Under the pieces are notes generated by a model. That model had not been told where the DNA came from. It saw only the letters and a list, made by a program, of their open reading frames with translations, and ran no database searches. From Clostridia bacterium (GTDB lineage Bacteria > Bacillota > Clostridia > CAKSNL01 > HGM11501): DNA of 6,369 bases. The stretch lies in the NCBI GenBank assembly GCA_030535815.1, contig JAUNRD010000016.1, positions 8,761-15,129 on the forward strand. Direction: 5' to 3'. Each line of letters starts with the position of its first letter. The first letter of the stretch is position 1. The position numbers and the translations under genes were made by a program. Shown here in pieces: positions 5,645 through 6,369 of this stretch.

Positions 5645-5729
5645 TGTCAGAAGCTTTGGTAGCGAGCGGGAGTGAATGGTTTATACCGTTCCTGCCCTCA
5701 CCACGATCCGAAGCTTCTTTTTGTTGACA
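5645..5729 (+). other. Long inverted repeat / putative structured RNA ending in a T-run
   Basis: AGAAGCTTTGG (5649-5659) pairs with CCGAAGCTTCT (5708-5718): 11 bp with one G-U, followed by T5719-T5722. Outer arms TGTCA (5645-5649) and TGACA (5725-5729) are also complementary. An inner stem GAATGGT (5674-5680) with ACCGTTC (5685-5691), loop TTAT, is stacked by GGG 5668-5670 with CCC 5695-5697. The + strand is favoured by the T-run. No strong promoter is seen just upstream. I could not assign it to a riboswitch, T-box or other known family. Confidence 0.4.
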
Positions 5730-5748
5730 ACATTTCCCATTTCACACT

Positions 5749-5776
5749 AAAAAACGCCCGATTCCGGGCGTTTTTT
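5749..5776 (-). terminator. Bidirectional terminator of tag
   Basis: A perfect 12-bp stem, 5749-5760 with 5765-5776 (AAAAAACGCCCG / CGGGCGTTTTTT), has the loop ATTC. The minus-strand TAA stop of tag (5775-5777) overlaps the stem. The A and T arms allow termination in both directions, so it would also end rightward transcripts from the structured intergenic region. Confidence 0.92.
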
Positions 5777-6320
5777 ATCTCCTGTAGCACATACAATCCT
5801 TTGAATGTCCGTTTATTATTCCCATGGACTGCAGATAGGAATATATAATGGTAGAGCCCACAAAGCTCATCCCCCGCTTTTTAAGGTCCGCCGATATGGC
5901 GTCGGAAAGCGACGATGTTGTCCTCTCAGTAAAATCCTCAAAAACAATTTCTGGCGCAAAGCTTTTTAAATATCCGTAGAATGAGCCCTTCTCCTTCACG
6001 ATTTCCTTAAATATACTGCTGTTTTTTATTGCCGCCTTAATTTTAAGGCGGTTTCTTATTATAAGGGGATTTTCCATAAGCTCCGCAATTTTTTCTTCGC
6101 CATAGGCACTTACCTTATCAATGTCAAAATTGTCAAACGCAGCCCTGAAATGCTCCCTTTTGTTAAGGATACATTCCCAGGAAAGCCCCGCCTGAAAGGA
6201 TTCTAAAATCAAAAGCTCATAAAGCCTGTCGTCCTCCGTCAGAAGCCTTCCCCATTCCTCATCGTGATATTTAATGTACTTTTCATTTTTAAGATTAACC
6301 CAGCTGCACCTTTTACACAT
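5775..6320 (-). CDS. tag: DNA-3-methyladenine glycosylase I
   Basis: This base-excision repair enzyme removes 3-methyladenine from alkylated DNA; it is a cytoplasmic monomer of the helix-hairpin-helix glycosylase superfamily. The 181-residue product matches E. coli Tag (187 aa) along its length. The zinc ligands correspond: Cys5 (RCSWV), His19 (YHDEEWG), His172 and Cys176 (GHSKDC). The pocket Glu40 and Trp48 lie in the conserved LESFQAGLSW. The hallmarks IIRNRLKIKAAIKN, LKKRGMSFVGSTIIYSYLQS and GIINGH are all present. I chose ATG at 6320 because AAGGAG lies 8 nt upstream; the in-frame GTG at 6326 is only 2 nt from that site. A terminator follows directly. There is a strong hairpin immediately upstream and no visible promoter in the window. 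Confidence 0.96.
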   Translation of the reverse strand: MCKRCSWVNLKNEKYIKYHDEEWGRLLTEDDRLYELLILESFQAGLSWECILNKREHFRAAFDNFDIDKVSAYGEEKIAELMENPLIIRNRLKIKAAIKNSSIFKEIVKEKGSFYGYLKSFAPEIVFEDFTERTTSSLSDAISADLKKRGMSFVGSTIIYSYLQSMGIINGHSKDCMCYRR

Positions 6321-6335
6321 AAGCACCGCTCCTTA

Positions 6336-6367
6336 AAGAAAAGGGAAAAGCTGCGCTTTTCCCTTTT
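6336..6367 (-). terminator. Hairpin with T-run directly upstream of tag
   Basis: AAAAGGGAAAAGC (6339-6351) pairs with GCTTTTCCCTTTT (6355-6367): 13 bp, 3-nt loop. On the minus strand it leads into TTTTCTTT and then straight into the tag ribosome binding site (6336-6331). It is most simply the terminator of an upstream leftward gene outside the window, or a regulated leader terminator of tag. Confidence 0.7.
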
Positions 6368-6369
6368 AT

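Noticed and set aside
5724..5752. Perfect TTGACA on the + strand next to the second inverted repeat
   Set aside because: The spacing leads only to CTAAAA or TAAAAA and then directly into the tag terminator, so there would be nothing to transcribe.
5160..5776. CRISPR array or insertion-sequence ends in the hairpin-rich spacer
   Set aside because: The repeats are not regularly spaced, no spacer pattern or transposase exists, and no paired terminal inverted repeats flank the block.
6321..6326. GTG at 6326 as the tag start
   Set aside because: It is 2 nt from the AAGGAG, while the in-frame ATG at 6320 is at the ideal 8 nt and aligns with the usual N-terminus of the family.

Overview
The window looks like a moderate-GC Firmicute, most likely a gut-type member of the Clostridia. 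The grounds are the AGGAGG-type ribosome binding sites, GTG and TTG starts, AT-rich consensus sigma-A promoters, short-loop intrinsic terminators and a MarR + heterodimeric ABC exporter operon. Genus cannot be decided from the sequence alone.

Layout, left to right. Positions 2-121 (+) are the last 39 codons of a probable NUDIX hydrolase, ended by a strong terminator. Positions 168-830 (-) are a small accessory segment. It has a perfect consensus promoter at 802-830, a possible 34-residue peptide, and a 68-residue protein with a good ribosome binding site nested inside a 142-codon open frame. None of these small proteins has a recognised function. Positions 949-5129 (-) are one operon read leftward: a MarR-family regulator, then a 577-residue and a 661-residue ABC exporter half. 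The genes are joined by a 4-bp ATGA overlap and a 3-bp gap, with a bidirectional terminator at 920-946. Promoter and TTAAC-type operator repeats lie at 5160-5229. The two ABC proteins form a textbook asymmetric heterodimer, with one degenerate and one canonical ATP site. The likely logic is that MarR represses its own operon and an inducing drug relieves this, giving efflux.

Positions 5232-5776 hold about 540 bp with no convincing protein gene but much designed-looking structure. They contain a perfect + strand promoter followed at the predicted start site by a roughly 73-nt RNA whose 5' end pairs with its own terminator stem. They also hold an overlapping divergent promoter leading to a minus-strand terminator, a G/C-tract element with two mutually exclusive hairpins, and another long inverted repeat ending in a T-run. 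This is the part most worth following up.

Positions 5775-6320 (-) encode DNA-3-methyladenine glycosylase I (Tag), with all expected zinc ligands and the catalytic-site Glu. A strong hairpin just upstream of its ribosome binding site, at the window edge, means its promoter lies outside the window or its expression depends on readthrough.
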